This document shows positions 16,549 to 24,841 of a DNA stretch of 64,000 nucleotides, one piece after another. The stretch spans positions 62,001 to 126,000 of the forward strand of contig NZ_VCQU01000010.1 of assembly GCF_012932915.1 (NCBI RefSeq). The letters run 5' to 3'. Positions within the stretch are counted from its first letter, which is position 1. The number at the start of each line of letters is the position of its first letter. This DNA comes from Antrihabitans stalactiti. GTDB lineage: Bacteria; Actinomycetota; Actinomycetes; Mycobacteriales; Mycobacteriaceae. The notes below the pieces were generated by a model. It ran no database searches. It saw only the letters and a program-made list of their open reading frames with translations, and had not been told where the DNA came from. A program made the position numbers and the translations under genes.

Positions 16549-17849
16549 CCGCGACCGGAGTAGCCGACACCACCGTCGACGCCGCCCTCACCGCGCTCGA
16601 AAACGCCGCCACCGCACTCCATGATCTGAACTTCGAGGTGTTGTCCAACCCCGAACGCGTCACCGTGTTGCAACGCCTGGAAACTGTGGCGCGGATGATC
16701 CCCTCCGTGGGACACACCCTGATCGCCCACCAACAACAATGGGTCTACCGCGAACTCGGCAACGGCAACCTCACCTGGGTCCTCAGCGACGCCTTGCGCA
16801 TCACCCCCGGCGACGCGCGTACCCGCACTCACCTCGCCGACGAACTCGGACCACGCCAAGCGATCACCGGCCAACCCCTGGACCCGATCTACACCGAAAC
16901 CGCCGCCGGGCAGAAAGCCGGTCAGATCGGCGACCCGCACATCAAGGTCATCCGCGACTTCTTCAAGAGTCTCCCGCACACGATCGACATCGACACCCGC
17001 GAGCAGGCCGAAGCCGCGTTGGCGACACTGGCACGCACGCTACGACCCGACGAACTCCGCGCCGCAGCCAACCGCATGCTGGCCCACCTCAACCCCGACG
17101 GCACCCTCGACGACGAGAGGGACCGCGCCCGCCGCCGCTCGTTCGATCTGGGTAGACAGGGTCCGGACAAGATGACAAAAGGGTCGTTCTGCGCCGATCC
17201 GGAATTTCGGGCGTATCTGGAGGCGGTGTTCGCCAAATGGGCCAAACCCGGCATGTGCAACCCCGACGACGACACCCCCATCGTCGACGGTGACCCGTCC
17301 GACGACGCCGCCAAACGCGACACAAGATCGACCGGGCAACGCCAACACGACGCGCTGAAAGCGATGTCGCGGGCGATGCTCGCCTCCGGACAACTCGGCC
17401 AACACCGCGGCTTGCCGGTCACCGTCGTGGTGACCATGACCTTGAAGGAGCTGGAAGAAGCCGCCGGCAACGCCACCACCCACACCGGATCCCTGCTGCC
17501 GATGCGCGACGCCATCCGCGTCGCCGCCCACGCCCATCACTACCTGGCGATCTTCGACGACGACGGTCGCCCGCTCTACCTCGGCCGCAGCGAACGTCTC
17601 GCGCAACCCGATCAACGGATCGTGATCTTCGCTCAACACAAAGGCTGCACCTTCCCGGGGTGTTCGCGCCCGGCCAGCCACTGCGAATGTCATCACTGCC
17701 GAGAATGGGAAGCCCAACACGGACTCACCAACGTCGACGAACTCACCTTCGCCTGCCCGATCCACCACCCGCTCGTCGGGGTCAACGACACCGACTGGAA
17801 AACCATCGTCGCCCCACCCGGGCACCGCTACCCCGGACGGACCCTCTAA
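16539..17849 (+). CDS. DUF222 and HNH endonuclease-domain protein, copy 2, C-terminally truncated by a stop
   Basis: 436 aa. DUF222 region (about 20-330) followed by an HNH domain (about 370-420: CTFPGC, then CECHHCREWE, then FACPIHH). The HNH His-His and final HH are retained. The reading frame meets TAA at 17847-17849 right after GRTL. The same frame then continues without a gap for 36 codons of family-like tail to another TAA at 17958-17960, so this looks like a point-nonsense truncation after an intact nuclease domain. It is clearly diverged from copy 1, so not a recent duplication. Putative leaderless start six bases after a -10. Confidence 0.85.
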   Translation: MLATATGVADTTVDAALTALENAATALHDLNFEVLSNPERVTVLQRLETVARMIPSVGHTLIAHQQQWVYRELGNGNLTWVLSDALRITPGDARTRTHLADELGPRQAITGQPLDPIYTETAAGQKAGQIGDPHIKVIRDFFKSLPHTIDIDTREQAEAALATLARTLRPDELRAAANRMLAHLNPDGTLDDERDRARRRSFDLGRQGPDKMTKGSFCADPEFRAYLEAVFAKWAKPGMCNPDDDTPIVDGDPSDDAAKRDTRSTGQRQHDALKAMSRAMLASGQLGQHRGLPVTVVVTMTLKELEEAAGNATTHTGSLLPMRDAIRVAAHAHHYLAIFDDDGRPLYLGRSERLAQPDQRIVIFAQHKGCTFPGCSRPASHCECHHCREWEAQHGLTNVDELTFACPIHHPLVGVNDTDWKTIVAPPGHRYPGRTL

Positions 17850-17960
17850 ATCCCGCCCAAACACATCGACCCGCAACAGAAACCGCGGATCAACCACTAC
17901 CACCACCCCGGCGAATACCTACTCGACGAGTCCGATGATGACGAACCACGAAAACCATAA
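17850..17960 (+). pseudogene. in-frame C-terminal tail of DUF222 copy 2 beyond the stop
   Basis: Thirty-six sense codons (IPPKHIDPQQKPRINHYHHP and an acidic end) in exactly the same frame as the gene before it, with high third-position GC and a terminal TAA. The IPP-X-IDP-QQ-PR-N pattern is what normally ends 13E12-family proteins. It has no start codon of its own, so it is either dead or reached by readthrough. Confidence 0.75.
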
Positions 17961-18010
17961 ACTGACTTCGGCAATTCAGGGGGTTTCCTGCGCGCGGCGA
18001 GAGGGCATTC

Positions 18011-19405
18011 GTGTACATGCCCTTCGATCTGACCCTCACGCCGGCGCAGCAAGATCTCGTCGCGCGTACACACGATTTCGCCGAGAACGTTGTAAGACCG
18101 GTTGCAGCGGAATATGACCGAAACCAAGAGTTCCCGTGGCCCGTTCTCGAAGAGGCGGCGGAACGAGGTTTCTACAGTCCACTCTTCTATCGCGATCTGA
18201 TCGGCGACCCGACAGGACTGTCGCTGCCGGTGTTCATGGAAGAGCTGTTCTGGGGGTGCGCGGGAATCGGCTTGGCCATCGTGATGCCCGCGTTGGCCTT
18301 GTCGTCGATCGGCCAGGCCGCGACTCCCGAACAGATGCTGCGTTGGGCACCCGAATGTTTCGGGACGCCAGGAGATCTCAAGCTCGCCGCCTTGGCGATC
18401 TCCGAGCCGCAAGGCGGCAGCGATGTGCGCAACCTCCGGACTACCGCGCGCAGAGACGGCGACGACTGGATCATCGACGGGCACAAGATGTGGATCGGCA
18501 ACGGCGGCATAGCGAACGTCCACGTCGTCAACGCCGTCGTCGACCCTGAATTGGGCCACCGAGGGCAAGGGTTGTTCGTCGTTCCAGGTGGAACGCCCGG
18601 ACTCGAGCTAGTTCGCAAGCTCGACAAGCTCGGGTGCCGGGCATCGCACACCGCCGAGTTGCGATTCAACGGTTGCCGGATTCCGGGGGAGAACCTCCTC
18701 GGCGGGGAGGAGAAGTTGGCGCGGCGGTTCGATCGGGTCAGGGAGGCGCAGAAGAACGGCGGCAGCGGCAGCAAGGGATCGAGCACACTCGGCACGTTCG
18801 AGCAGACCCGTCCCATGGTTGCCGCGCAAGCAATCGGAATCGCGCGTGCCGCATTGGAATTCGCGACCGAGTACGCCAACGAGCGTGAAGCGTTCGGCGC
18901 GCCCATCATTCGTAATCAAGGAGTGTCGTTCCCGCTTGCGGACATCGCCATGCAGATCGACGCCGCGCGGTTGCTGACGTGGCGTGCCGCGTGGATGGCC
19001 GCAAACGGCGTCGACTTCCGCCGTGGCGAGGGGTCGATGTCGAAGCTCGCCGCCAGCGAGGTTGCGGTTCGCGCGACCGAACAAGCGATACAGACCTGTG
19101 GGGGATGGGGCTACATCAGCGATAATCCAGTCGAGAAGTGGTATCGAGATGCCAAGTTGTACACCATCTTCGAAGGGACAAGCGAGATTCAGCGGGTAGT
19201 GATCGGCCAAGCACTCGGCGCGGCGGAGGGCACTCCGCCGCTGCACGTCGATCTCGGCCCGAGTGGATGGTCTCTCGATCGTACCTTCGGGCGCGGCACC
19301 CCAGCGCGTACCCGCGCCGGCCAGATGTTGCTGTCGGCGAAGGACAAGGTGCCTTCTCCGATGCTGAAACTGGCTATGAAGGTGATTGCGCCGCCGAAGA
19401 AATAG
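18011..19405 (+). CDS. acyl-CoA dehydrogenase
   Basis: 464 aa from GTG 18011, which has GAGAGGG at good spacing; ATG 18017 is an alternative. N-terminal helical domain, a flavin/substrate beta-domain (ALAISEPQGGSDVRNLRTTA, about 130-150) and a C-terminal helical domain. The catalytic Glu is in YTIFEGTSEIQR (about 389-400). A Gly/Ser-rich insertion (about 240-260, NGGSGSKGSS) is unusual, and the C-terminus extends about 50 residues beyond the usual end. It forms the alpha-beta double bond in acyl-CoA, passing electrons to ETF. Substrate chain unknown. Neighbours do not form a beta-oxidation operon. Confidence 0.92.
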   Translation: MYMPFDLTLTPAQQDLVARTHDFAENVVRPVAAEYDRNQEFPWPVLEEAAERGFYSPLFYRDLIGDPTGLSLPVFMEELFWGCAGIGLAIVMPALALSSIGQAATPEQMLRWAPECFGTPGDLKLAALAISEPQGGSDVRNLRTTARRDGDDWIIDGHKMWIGNGGIANVHVVNAVVDPELGHRGQGLFVVPGGTPGLELVRKLDKLGCRASHTAELRFNGCRIPGENLLGGEEKLARRFDRVREAQKNGGSGSKGSSTLGTFEQTRPMVAAQAIGIARAALEFATEYANEREAFGAPIIRNQGVSFPLADIAMQIDAARLLTWRAAWMAANGVDFRRGEGSMSKLAASEVAVRATEQAIQTCGGWGYISDNPVEKWYRDAKLYTIFEGTSEIQRVVIGQALGAAEGTPPLHVDLGPSGWSLDRTFGRGTPARTRAGQMLLSAKDKVPSPMLKLAMKVIAPPKK

Positions 19406-19414
19406 TGGGCGGCC

Positions 19415-19867
19415 TCAGGCTTCGGCGATCTCCTTGATCGATGCCAAGCCCTTGTCGAAGTCCTTCAAGATCGCCTTGTCGAAGTACAGCTTTCCGAGGA
19501 CGGTCATCAGGATGTTGCGGTCGCCGCTCATCGTCCACGAGAGCCTGGTCCCGCCGTCGGCAGGCGAGAGTTCGAAGATCGTCTTGTTCTTCGCTTTGAA
19601 CGGAGTGATGAACTCCAAGTCGATGTCGACGCGGCTCGGCGTGGAGCCCGTGATCTCCATGTTTCCGCTGCCGACCTTCTTGTTGCCAACCCACGCGTAC
19701 TTGGCGCCGACGCCCTTGTCGTTGCCGGTGAACGTGCGCTTCAGCTCTGGGTCGAGCGCCTCCCACGGCGACCACTTTCCCCACTCGTGGAAGTCGTTGA
19801 GAATCGCGTGAACCGTCGGGGCATCGGCCTTGATGGTGGTGGTACGGGTCTGTGCAAATGCTGGCAT
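19415..19867 (-). CDS. SRPBCC / polyketide cyclase family protein
   Basis: 150 aa from the ATG ending at 19867; longer reading is open but overlaps the next gene. Helix-grip fold features: TTTIKADAPTVHAILNDFHEWGKWSPWE (in parts, residues 8-36), a beta core with the TPSRVDIDLEFITPF strand, GGTRLSWTMSGD, and a long C-terminal helix. This resembles the polyketide_cyc2 group. Ligand unknown. It is convergent with the acyl-CoA dehydrogenase gene (9-bp gap). Confidence 0.82.
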   Translation of the reverse strand: MPAFAQTRTTTIKADAPTVHAILNDFHEWGKWSPWEALDPELKRTFTGNDKGVGAKYAWVGNKKVGSGNMEITGSTPSRVDIDLEFITPFKAKNKTIFELSPADGGTRLSWTMSGDRNILMTVLGKLYFDKAILKDFDKGLASIKEIAEA

Positions 19868-19887
19868 GGCTGAGGAGCCTAGCGTGA

Positions 19888-20172
19888 TCAGTTGAGTTCC
19901 TCGCGGCAAACTTCGAGGGGTTTGGCTGCAATGCAGTCGTTCCAGTCGGACTGCTTGTCGCCTGACGTTGGCGGCTCGCCGCAACGAACTCCGCAACGGT
20001 CCGCGTTGATCACTCGCTCGCCGTTCGGCCAGTAGCACGCGGTCGCGTCGCAGGTGTAGCCGCGATCGACCGAACTTTCCTGATAGGTATCACCAGCATT
20101 CATCAGGGCGACTACGAAAATGGCGGGCGCAAGCACGCCGGTCGTGGCGGCCATGAGCGCGGTCATTTTCAT
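19888..20172 (-). CDS. small exported cysteine-rich protein, unknown function
   Basis: 94 aa. A hydrophobic N-terminus (TALMAATTGVLAPAIFVVALM) acts as a signal or anchor. The short mature part has six cysteines (in GYTCDATACYWPNGE, DRCGVRCGE, DCIAA and VCREELN), suggesting three disulfides outside the membrane. I do not recognise the family. It is the last gene of a minus-strand run behind an ECF sigma factor, a reductase-like gene and a small DNA-binding protein. ATG ending at 20172 with GGGAGGATGA just upstream supports it as real. Confidence 0.6.
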   Translation of the reverse strand: MKMTALMAATTGVLAPAIFVVALMNAGDTYQESSVDRGYTCDATACYWPNGERVINADRCGVRCGEPPTSGDKQSDWNDCIAAKPLEVCREELN

Positions 20173-20246
20173 CGTTCATCCTCCCGGTCCACCACACGAT
20201 CGCCGTGAGTTTAGTTGTGATCGCGGAATCACGAATGCCGCTGCCC

Positions 20247-20438
20247 TCAGGCGCTGCGAGCCTCGGTGATCAGCTTTATCGCCCGCGGACCGACTCCATG
20301 CAGGCTGGAGAGCTCGCGCAGGTCGGCGGGCAAATCTGCGATGGTGCGGTAGCCGGCGTCGATCAGGGCGCCGGTCGCGGGTCGGCCGATCCGGATGCCG
20401 TCGAAGGTAGGGCCTCGGTCTGCGTCGCTCGATTCCAT
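20247..20438 (-). CDS. small helix-hairpin-helix DNA-binding protein
   Basis: 63 aa. Almost the whole protein is a helix-hairpin-helix region: RPATGALIDAGYRTIADLPA followed by SLHGVGPRAIKLITEARSA, the classic GVGP hairpin used for sequence-independent DNA contact. Small stand-alone proteins of this type are common in actinobacteria, without assigned function. The gap to the upstream NAD(P)-binding gene is 15 bp, so probably one operon with it. GGAGGAGAAC precedes the ATG ending at 20438. Confidence 0.82.
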   Translation of the reverse strand: MESSDADRGPTFDGIRIGRPATGALIDAGYRTIADLPADLRELSSLHGVGPRAIKLITEARSA

Positions 20439-20453
20439 AGGTGTTCTCCTCCG

Positions 20454-21032
20454 CTATTTCTGTAGGACCCGAAAGGCGATCCGGCGGTTTCCGCCGTTGG
20501 CCTGCACGAGCGAGAACCACAGCAACAGCGCGCCGTCGACGACGTCCTGTTTGTCCTCGCCGAGGTAGGCAGGTCGTAGCCCGACCGCGCTGATCAATTC
20601 TTCGAGCACCGGCCGATCGGCCGCGCGGCAGGAGAAGAACAAGTCGGCAGGCTCGCCGTCGAAGATCGGCTCTGCGAAGTTCTCCCAGCCGAGGGTGTTG
20701 AACACTCGGGCGTAGCGGGCTGTCGGCACCGCGGCCGCCACCTGGACCGATGCGTTGGCGCTCGCTCCGCCGAACTGGTTGGTTGCATCGATAATCAGCT
20801 TGCCTGCAAGGGATTTGGCGTGTTCGGCCAACAACTCGCCGAGCGCACCGGGCGGCACAGCGAGCAGCACGACGTCGGCGGCGGCGAGCGCGGCGGCGAC
20901 GTCGACGAGCGGCGGGCCGCCGACGGAGTCGCCCGGGTGGCGCGAACCCAGTTTCACCTCGTGGCCTGCCCGACCCAGTGCGTCGCCGAGAGTGGCACCG
21001 ACCTTCCCGGTCCCGATTACACCAATTCGCAT
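20454..21032 (-). CDS. NADPH-dependent F420 reductase-like NAD(P)-binding protein
   Basis: 192 aa. Rossmann start MRIGVIGTGKVGATLGDALGRAGHEV (in parts), GSRHPGD for NADP 2'-phosphate recognition (about 30-36), ADVVLLAVPPGAL (about 52-64), and a C-terminal dimerisation part with VFNTLGWENFAEPIF. This is the NADP_Rossmann/F420:NADP oxidoreductase-like family, but many such short members are generic ketopantoate-reductase-like proteins of unknown substrate. It lies between the sigma-factor gene (52-bp gap) and the helix-hairpin-helix gene. Confidence 0.82.
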   Translation of the reverse strand: MRIGVIGTGKVGATLGDALGRAGHEVKLGSRHPGDSVGGPPLVDVAAALAAADVVLLAVPPGALGELLAEHAKSLAGKLIIDATNQFGGASANASVQVAAAVPTARYARVFNTLGWENFAEPIFDGEPADLFFSCRAADRPVLEELISAVGLRPAYLGEDKQDVVDGALLLWFSLVQANGGNRRIAFRVLQK

Positions 21033-21084
21033 AGCAATCTCCTTCGCATCCGTTGCTAGTTGATACGACGCAGCGTGCCGAAAA

Positions 21085-22056
21085 TCATCGGTCGGGAAGA
21101 TCGAACAATGGGAACAGTCGCTCGGCGTCGAGGAAAGTCGTGATGTCGGAGATGAGCCCGTCAGCGATATCGAGAACGGTCAGCGCAAACGGTTCGTCTC
21201 GTTCGCCAGGGCCGACCGGCCGGTATTGAGCGAACGCCGGCGAGCCGTTCGCGCTGGTCGGCACCAGTCGTGCGCCCTCGCATGGACGATCGGCCGCACT
21301 CAGCGCTCGACGGATCTGCTCGCGGCCTTGAATCCACCACGGCAGAGGTGGCATCGACATCGTCACGTCGTCGCGCATGACTGAGACCATGCCATCGATG
21401 TCGTAGCGCTCGAAGGCGTCGCAGTAGCGCGCAAGCAGTGCCGCGTGATGAGGGTCGAGGGGGTCGTAGCTCGACCCTTGGCCGGCCGAGGTCGAATTGA
21501 TCGTTGCCCGCGCGCGCTGGAGGGCGCTGTTGACCGATGCCTGGCTCGTGTCGAGCAGAGCCGCAACTTCTACGGCGGTCAGTCGGAAGACGTCGACAAG
21601 GATCAGTGCAGCACGTTGGCGTGGCGGAAGCTGTTGCAGCGCAGCGACAAAGGCGAACCGGATCGTTTCGCGTTGGGTCACGATCTCGGCAGGGTCGGCG
21701 CTGGTCGGGACCGCGCGAGCATCGGGTACCGGCAGGATCCACGACTCGTCCGGCAGGGGTGTGCCCACATTGGGTCCTGGAGCCGATGCGTCCGAGAAGT
21801 CCATGGCGCGGGCTCGACGCTGCGAGCTACGCAGCATGTCCAGGCAAATGTTGGTGGCAATTGCGAACAGCCAGGTCCGTACGCTGGCCCGACCTTCGTC
21901 GAAATCCGCGCGGCTGCGCCACGCTCTTTCGAACGTCGCCTGCACAGCGTCTTCGGCTTCGAACCCCGAACCGAGCATGCGATAGCAGTAGCCCGTCAAC
22001 GGGATCCGCAGCACCTCGACCGCTGCACCGAACGAACCGCCTGGATCAGAGAGCAC
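21085..22056 (-). CDS. ECF-type RNA polymerase sigma factor with C-terminal SnoaL-like domain
   Basis: 323 aa. Sigma region 2 (about 20-85: CYRMLGSGFEAEDAVQATFERAWR, in parts; ATNICLDMLRSSQRR), region 4 (about 135-185: LQQLPPRQRAALILVDVFRLTAVEVAALL in parts) and a C-terminal SnoaL/NTF2-like domain (about 205-315: CDAFERYDIDGMVSVMRDDV). This is the SigG/SigJ-like layout found in actinobacteria, where the C-terminal domain tunes activity instead of a separate anti-sigma factor. No anti-sigma gene is adjacent. Start GTG ending at 22056. Probable target is the downstream three-gene run. Confidence 0.9.
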   Translation of the reverse strand: MLSDPGGSFGAAVEVLRIPLTGYCYRMLGSGFEAEDAVQATFERAWRSRADFDEGRASVRTWLFAIATNICLDMLRSSQRRARAMDFSDASAPGPNVGTPLPDESWILPVPDARAVPTSADPAEIVTQRETIRFAFVAALQQLPPRQRAALILVDVFRLTAVEVAALLDTSQASVNSALQRARATINSTSAGQGSSYDPLDPHHAALLARYCDAFERYDIDGMVSVMRDDVTMSMPPLPWWIQGREQIRRALSAADRPCEGARLVPTSANGSPAFAQYRPVGPGERDEPFALTVLDIADGLISDITTFLDAERLFPLFDLPDR

Positions 22057-22081
22057 CCACCGACACTAACTCGGCGCCGTG

Positions 22082-23092
22082 TCAGCCGGCTGGGACGACC
22101 AGGTCGTGGACGAAGCGCATCTTCTCCAACACGTTCGGTGCGAGGACGAACGGGTAAAGGTCCTGGTGGCCCATCGAACGGTTGATCTGGTTCAACGACC
22201 ACGACAGCGGCAGCCACCAGTCGATGATGCGGGTGAAACCGATCTCGCCCGGCAGTGGGGATTCGAGGGTCGACGCCGCTGGCGCCATCCCGAAGGCGGC
22301 TGACGTGTCCAGTGTGTCCCGGATATGCAGGTAGTGCGCGAAGGTCTCGGCCCAGTCTTCGGCGGGATGCATTGTCGCGTAGGAGGAAACGTAGTCCGAC
22401 TCCCAGCCGGCGGGCGCGCCCTCGGAGTAGTGGCGGTCCAAGGCGGCTTGGTAGTCGTCGTCGGGGTTCCCGAAGAGCTTTTCGAATCGCGCACGATGCT
22501 CGCCGTCGCCGACGAGAACGGTCTGGTAGTAGTGCCCGATCTCGTGGCGAAAATGCCCGACCAGCGTGCGGTACGGCTCGGCCATCGAGACGCGAAGTCG
22601 TTCCCTGTGCACATCGTCGCCCTCGGCGAGGTCGAGCGTGATGAGACCGTTGTCGTGACCGGTGATCACGTTTTCCTGCACGCTCGACAGCAGATCGAAT
22701 GCCAGTCCGCCTGTCGGATCCTGGTCGCGCCCCGTGATAGGCAGCCCGAGTTCAGTGAGTTCGAGAATGACCCGACGCTTGTTGGTCTCGGCATCGGCGA
22801 ATGCCGTCATGCCGTCGATGTCGTTGTCCGACGGGCGGGTTCGAGTCAACCGGCACGACTCACACAACGGTTCGTCCGACTCCACCTCGACCAGCCAATT
22901 GCACCGCGCCACTTTGAGATTGGCGCAACTTCGCCATTGAGTCTCACCCTCGAGCACAGTGTTGTCGGAATTGTCGAGGGCGAGCATCGTCCGAGTCGGT
23001 AGGTGGAACCGCACAAAACTACGGCAGTTCAAACACACCGAGTTCTCGAACGTCAATTGCTGCCCACAGTGTCGACACACAAAATCACGCAT
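22082..23092 (-). CDS. zinc-ribbon putative zinc metallopeptidase
   Basis: 336 aa from the ATG ending at 23092; the frame extends 51 codons upstream but the next gene's end lies there. Eight cysteines form two N-terminal zinc sites (C6, C9, C20, C23 and C56, C64, C77, C80). A metalloprotease core carries H183-E-I-G-H187 and downstream DWAETFAHYLHIRDT as a likely third ligand region. It matches the widespread putative zinc-binding metallopeptidase family, whose substrates are unknown. No signal peptide, so cytosolic. It lies next to another Zn-finger gene (FBP family). Confidence 0.88.
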   Translation of the reverse strand: MRDFVCRHCGQQLTFENSVCLNCRSFVRFHLPTRTMLALDNSDNTVLEGETQWRSCANLKVARCNWLVEVESDEPLCESCRLTRTRPSDNDIDGMTAFADAETNKRRVILELTELGLPITGRDQDPTGGLAFDLLSSVQENVITGHDNGLITLDLAEGDDVHRERLRVSMAEPYRTLVGHFRHEIGHYYQTVLVGDGEHRARFEKLFGNPDDDYQAALDRHYSEGAPAGWESDYVSSYATMHPAEDWAETFAHYLHIRDTLDTSAAFGMAPAASTLESPLPGEIGFTRIIDWWLPLSWSLNQINRSMGHQDLYPFVLAPNVLEKMRFVHDLVVPAG

Positions 23093-23216
23093 ACGGCCAC
23101 ATCCCTTGTCCCCGTGGTCGCCCAGTGCGCACACTCGTCCTCGACTACCCAACCAGACCAGTTGAAAAACACCGCATCCGGCGGAGTGTCCTAGATCACC
23201 ACGCTGCTGCGCATCC

Positions 23217-23705
23217 TCAGTTGTAGAGCCGTGCGATGAACGCATTCAGGTTGGTGCGCAGCCGCGCGACCTTCTCTTCTGGACTGAGATCCTCGCGATA
23301 GCGATTTCCCATTGCAGGCTGCTTTCGTCCACGCGCGTACAGCGAGCAGGCGAGGTCCGCGCACATATAGGTGCCGACCGAGTTGCCACGCCGCCCGGAC
23401 TCGCCGGCCTTCGAGGCCGTCATCAGGACAACGCCGCCGCCGGTGTGCGTGGTCGTGCAGATTGCGCACATTTGCGCTTTGCCGAATCCGCCGGTTTCGT
23501 GGCGCAGGGCAACCCCGACCAGACGACCGTCCTGGGGCGCCACCAGGTAGCAGCGGCCAGGCAGGGACGGTTCCGTCCAGCCGAGGAAGTCGAGGTCGTC
23601 CCACGGCCGCTCGTCCAAGTCACGAGGCACGCGTAACCGCTTGGCATCGCCCTTCGAGCAGTTGACGAACGACGATCTGATCTCGCGTTCGATGACGGGT
23701 TCCAT
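23217..23705 (-). CDS. FBP-family treble-clef zinc-finger protein
   Basis: 162 aa. The C-terminal half has two Cys pairs (MCAICTTTH and TYMCADLACSLY, about 79-120) that make a treble-clef finger resembling the C-terminal finger of elongation factor G-binding proteins such as FusB/FBP. It ends NLNAFIARLYN, as usual for this family. FusB-type proteins release EF-G from fusidic-acid-stalled ribosomes, but actinobacterial members are not shown to do so. ATG ending at 23705 behind GAGGAG. Confidence 0.8.
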   Translation of the reverse strand: MEPVIEREIRSSFVNCSKGDAKRLRVPRDLDERPWDDLDFLGWTEPSLPGRCYLVAPQDGRLVGVALRHETGGFGKAQMCAICTTTHTGGGVVLMTASKAGESGRRGNSVGTYMCADLACSLYARGRKQPAMGNRYREDLSPEEKVARLRTNLNAFIARLYN

Positions 23706-23842
23706 GGTGTTTCGACTCCTCGGGCGGTGTGGTTTGCCGTCGTGACGTTAGGGGAGGTCGTTACTTCGGGCAAGGGAATTTGCGGCAGCACAGCTCGCTA
23801 CAGTCGGTGTTCGATACATCGACAGCAATCCACGGAGGCGTT

Positions 23843-24814
23843 GTGCGCGCGATTCAGGTAAAGCGTTTGGACGGACCGAGTGCTGTCGAGCTGGTCGAAA
23901 TCGATGAGCCGTCGGCGGACGACGCCGTGGTGATCGTCGATGTGGCAGCAGCTGGAATCACCTATCCCGATGTGCTGTTGACTCGTGGGAAGTACCAGCT
24001 GAAGCCGCCGCTTCCGTTCGTCGTCGGGAGCGAGGTCGCTGGAGTGGTCCGGTCGGCGCCTGCCGATGCGGGTGTTTCGCCGGGTGACCGCGTGCTCGGA
24101 CTCGCGGTATTCGGTGGTGGCGCAGCCGAAGTCGTCGCGTTGCTCCCTGGTCTGGTGTTTCCTTTACCCGCCAACGTCTCGTTGGAGCAGGGCGCCGGAC
24201 TGCTGACCAACGATTTCACCGCGCACTTCGCCCTTCGTGAGCGCGGACGCCTACGTGGGGGCGAAACGGTCCTCGTTCACGGCGCGGCGGGCGGAGTCGG
24301 TACGTCAGCGTTGCGCATGGCCCGCGCGCTCGGCGCCGGTAGGACGATCGGCGTGGTCAGCACACCGGAGAAGGGTGACGTCGCGCGGGCGGCTGGTGCG
24401 ACCGACGTCGTCTTGGTCGACGGTTGGCTTGCGGCGGTCAAGAACCTCACAGGTGCGGCAGGGGTCGACATCGTGATCGACCCGGTCGGCGGCGACCGAT
24501 TCACCGACAGCGTCCGTTCGCTCGGTCGCGGCGGGCGGTTGCTCGTCATCGGGTTCACGGGAGGCGAGATTCCGACCGTCAAGGTCAATCGATTGCTGTT
24601 GAACAACGTCGAGGTCGTCGGCGTCGGCTGGGGTGAGTGGGTGCGCGGGGACCCAACGTTCCTGGCTGAACAGTGGAAGGAGATCCGCGCGCTCCTGGAA
24701 AGCGGTGCGCTGTCGGCGCCGGATCCAGTGGTGTTCCCGCTCGACCAGGCAGCGGCTGCGCTCGATTCCCTCGAAAGCCGTACTGCGACAGGCAAGATCG
24801 TCCTAGGGTTGTAA
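23843..24814 (+). CDS. NADPH:quinone oxidoreductase family protein (zinc-less MDR)
   Basis: 323 aa from GTG 23843 (GGAGG at 23834). GroES-like N-terminus (ITYPDVLLTRGKYQLKPPLPFVVGSEVAG in parts), Rossmann domain with VLVHGAAGGVGTSALRMARALGA (in parts, about 140-165) and GGRLLVIGFTGGEIP. No zinc ligands, so it belongs to the quinone reductase/crotonyl-CoA reductase-like branch. Reduces quinones or enones with NADPH. Probably co-transcribed with the AIM24-like gene 27 bp downstream. Confidence 0.92.
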   Translation: MRAIQVKRLDGPSAVELVEIDEPSADDAVVIVDVAAAGITYPDVLLTRGKYQLKPPLPFVVGSEVAGVVRSAPADAGVSPGDRVLGLAVFGGGAAEVVALLPGLVFPLPANVSLEQGAGLLTNDFTAHFALRERGRLRGGETVLVHGAAGGVGTSALRMARALGAGRTIGVVSTPEKGDVARAAGATDVVLVDGWLAAVKNLTGAAGVDIVIDPVGGDRFTDSVRSLGRGGRLLVIGFTGGEIPTVKVNRLLLNNVEVVGVGWGEWVRGDPTFLAEQWKEIRALLESGALSAPDPVVFPLDQAAAALDSLESRTATGKIVLGL

Positions 24815-24841
24815 CGAAGCCACGATCCTCGAGAGGTCACC

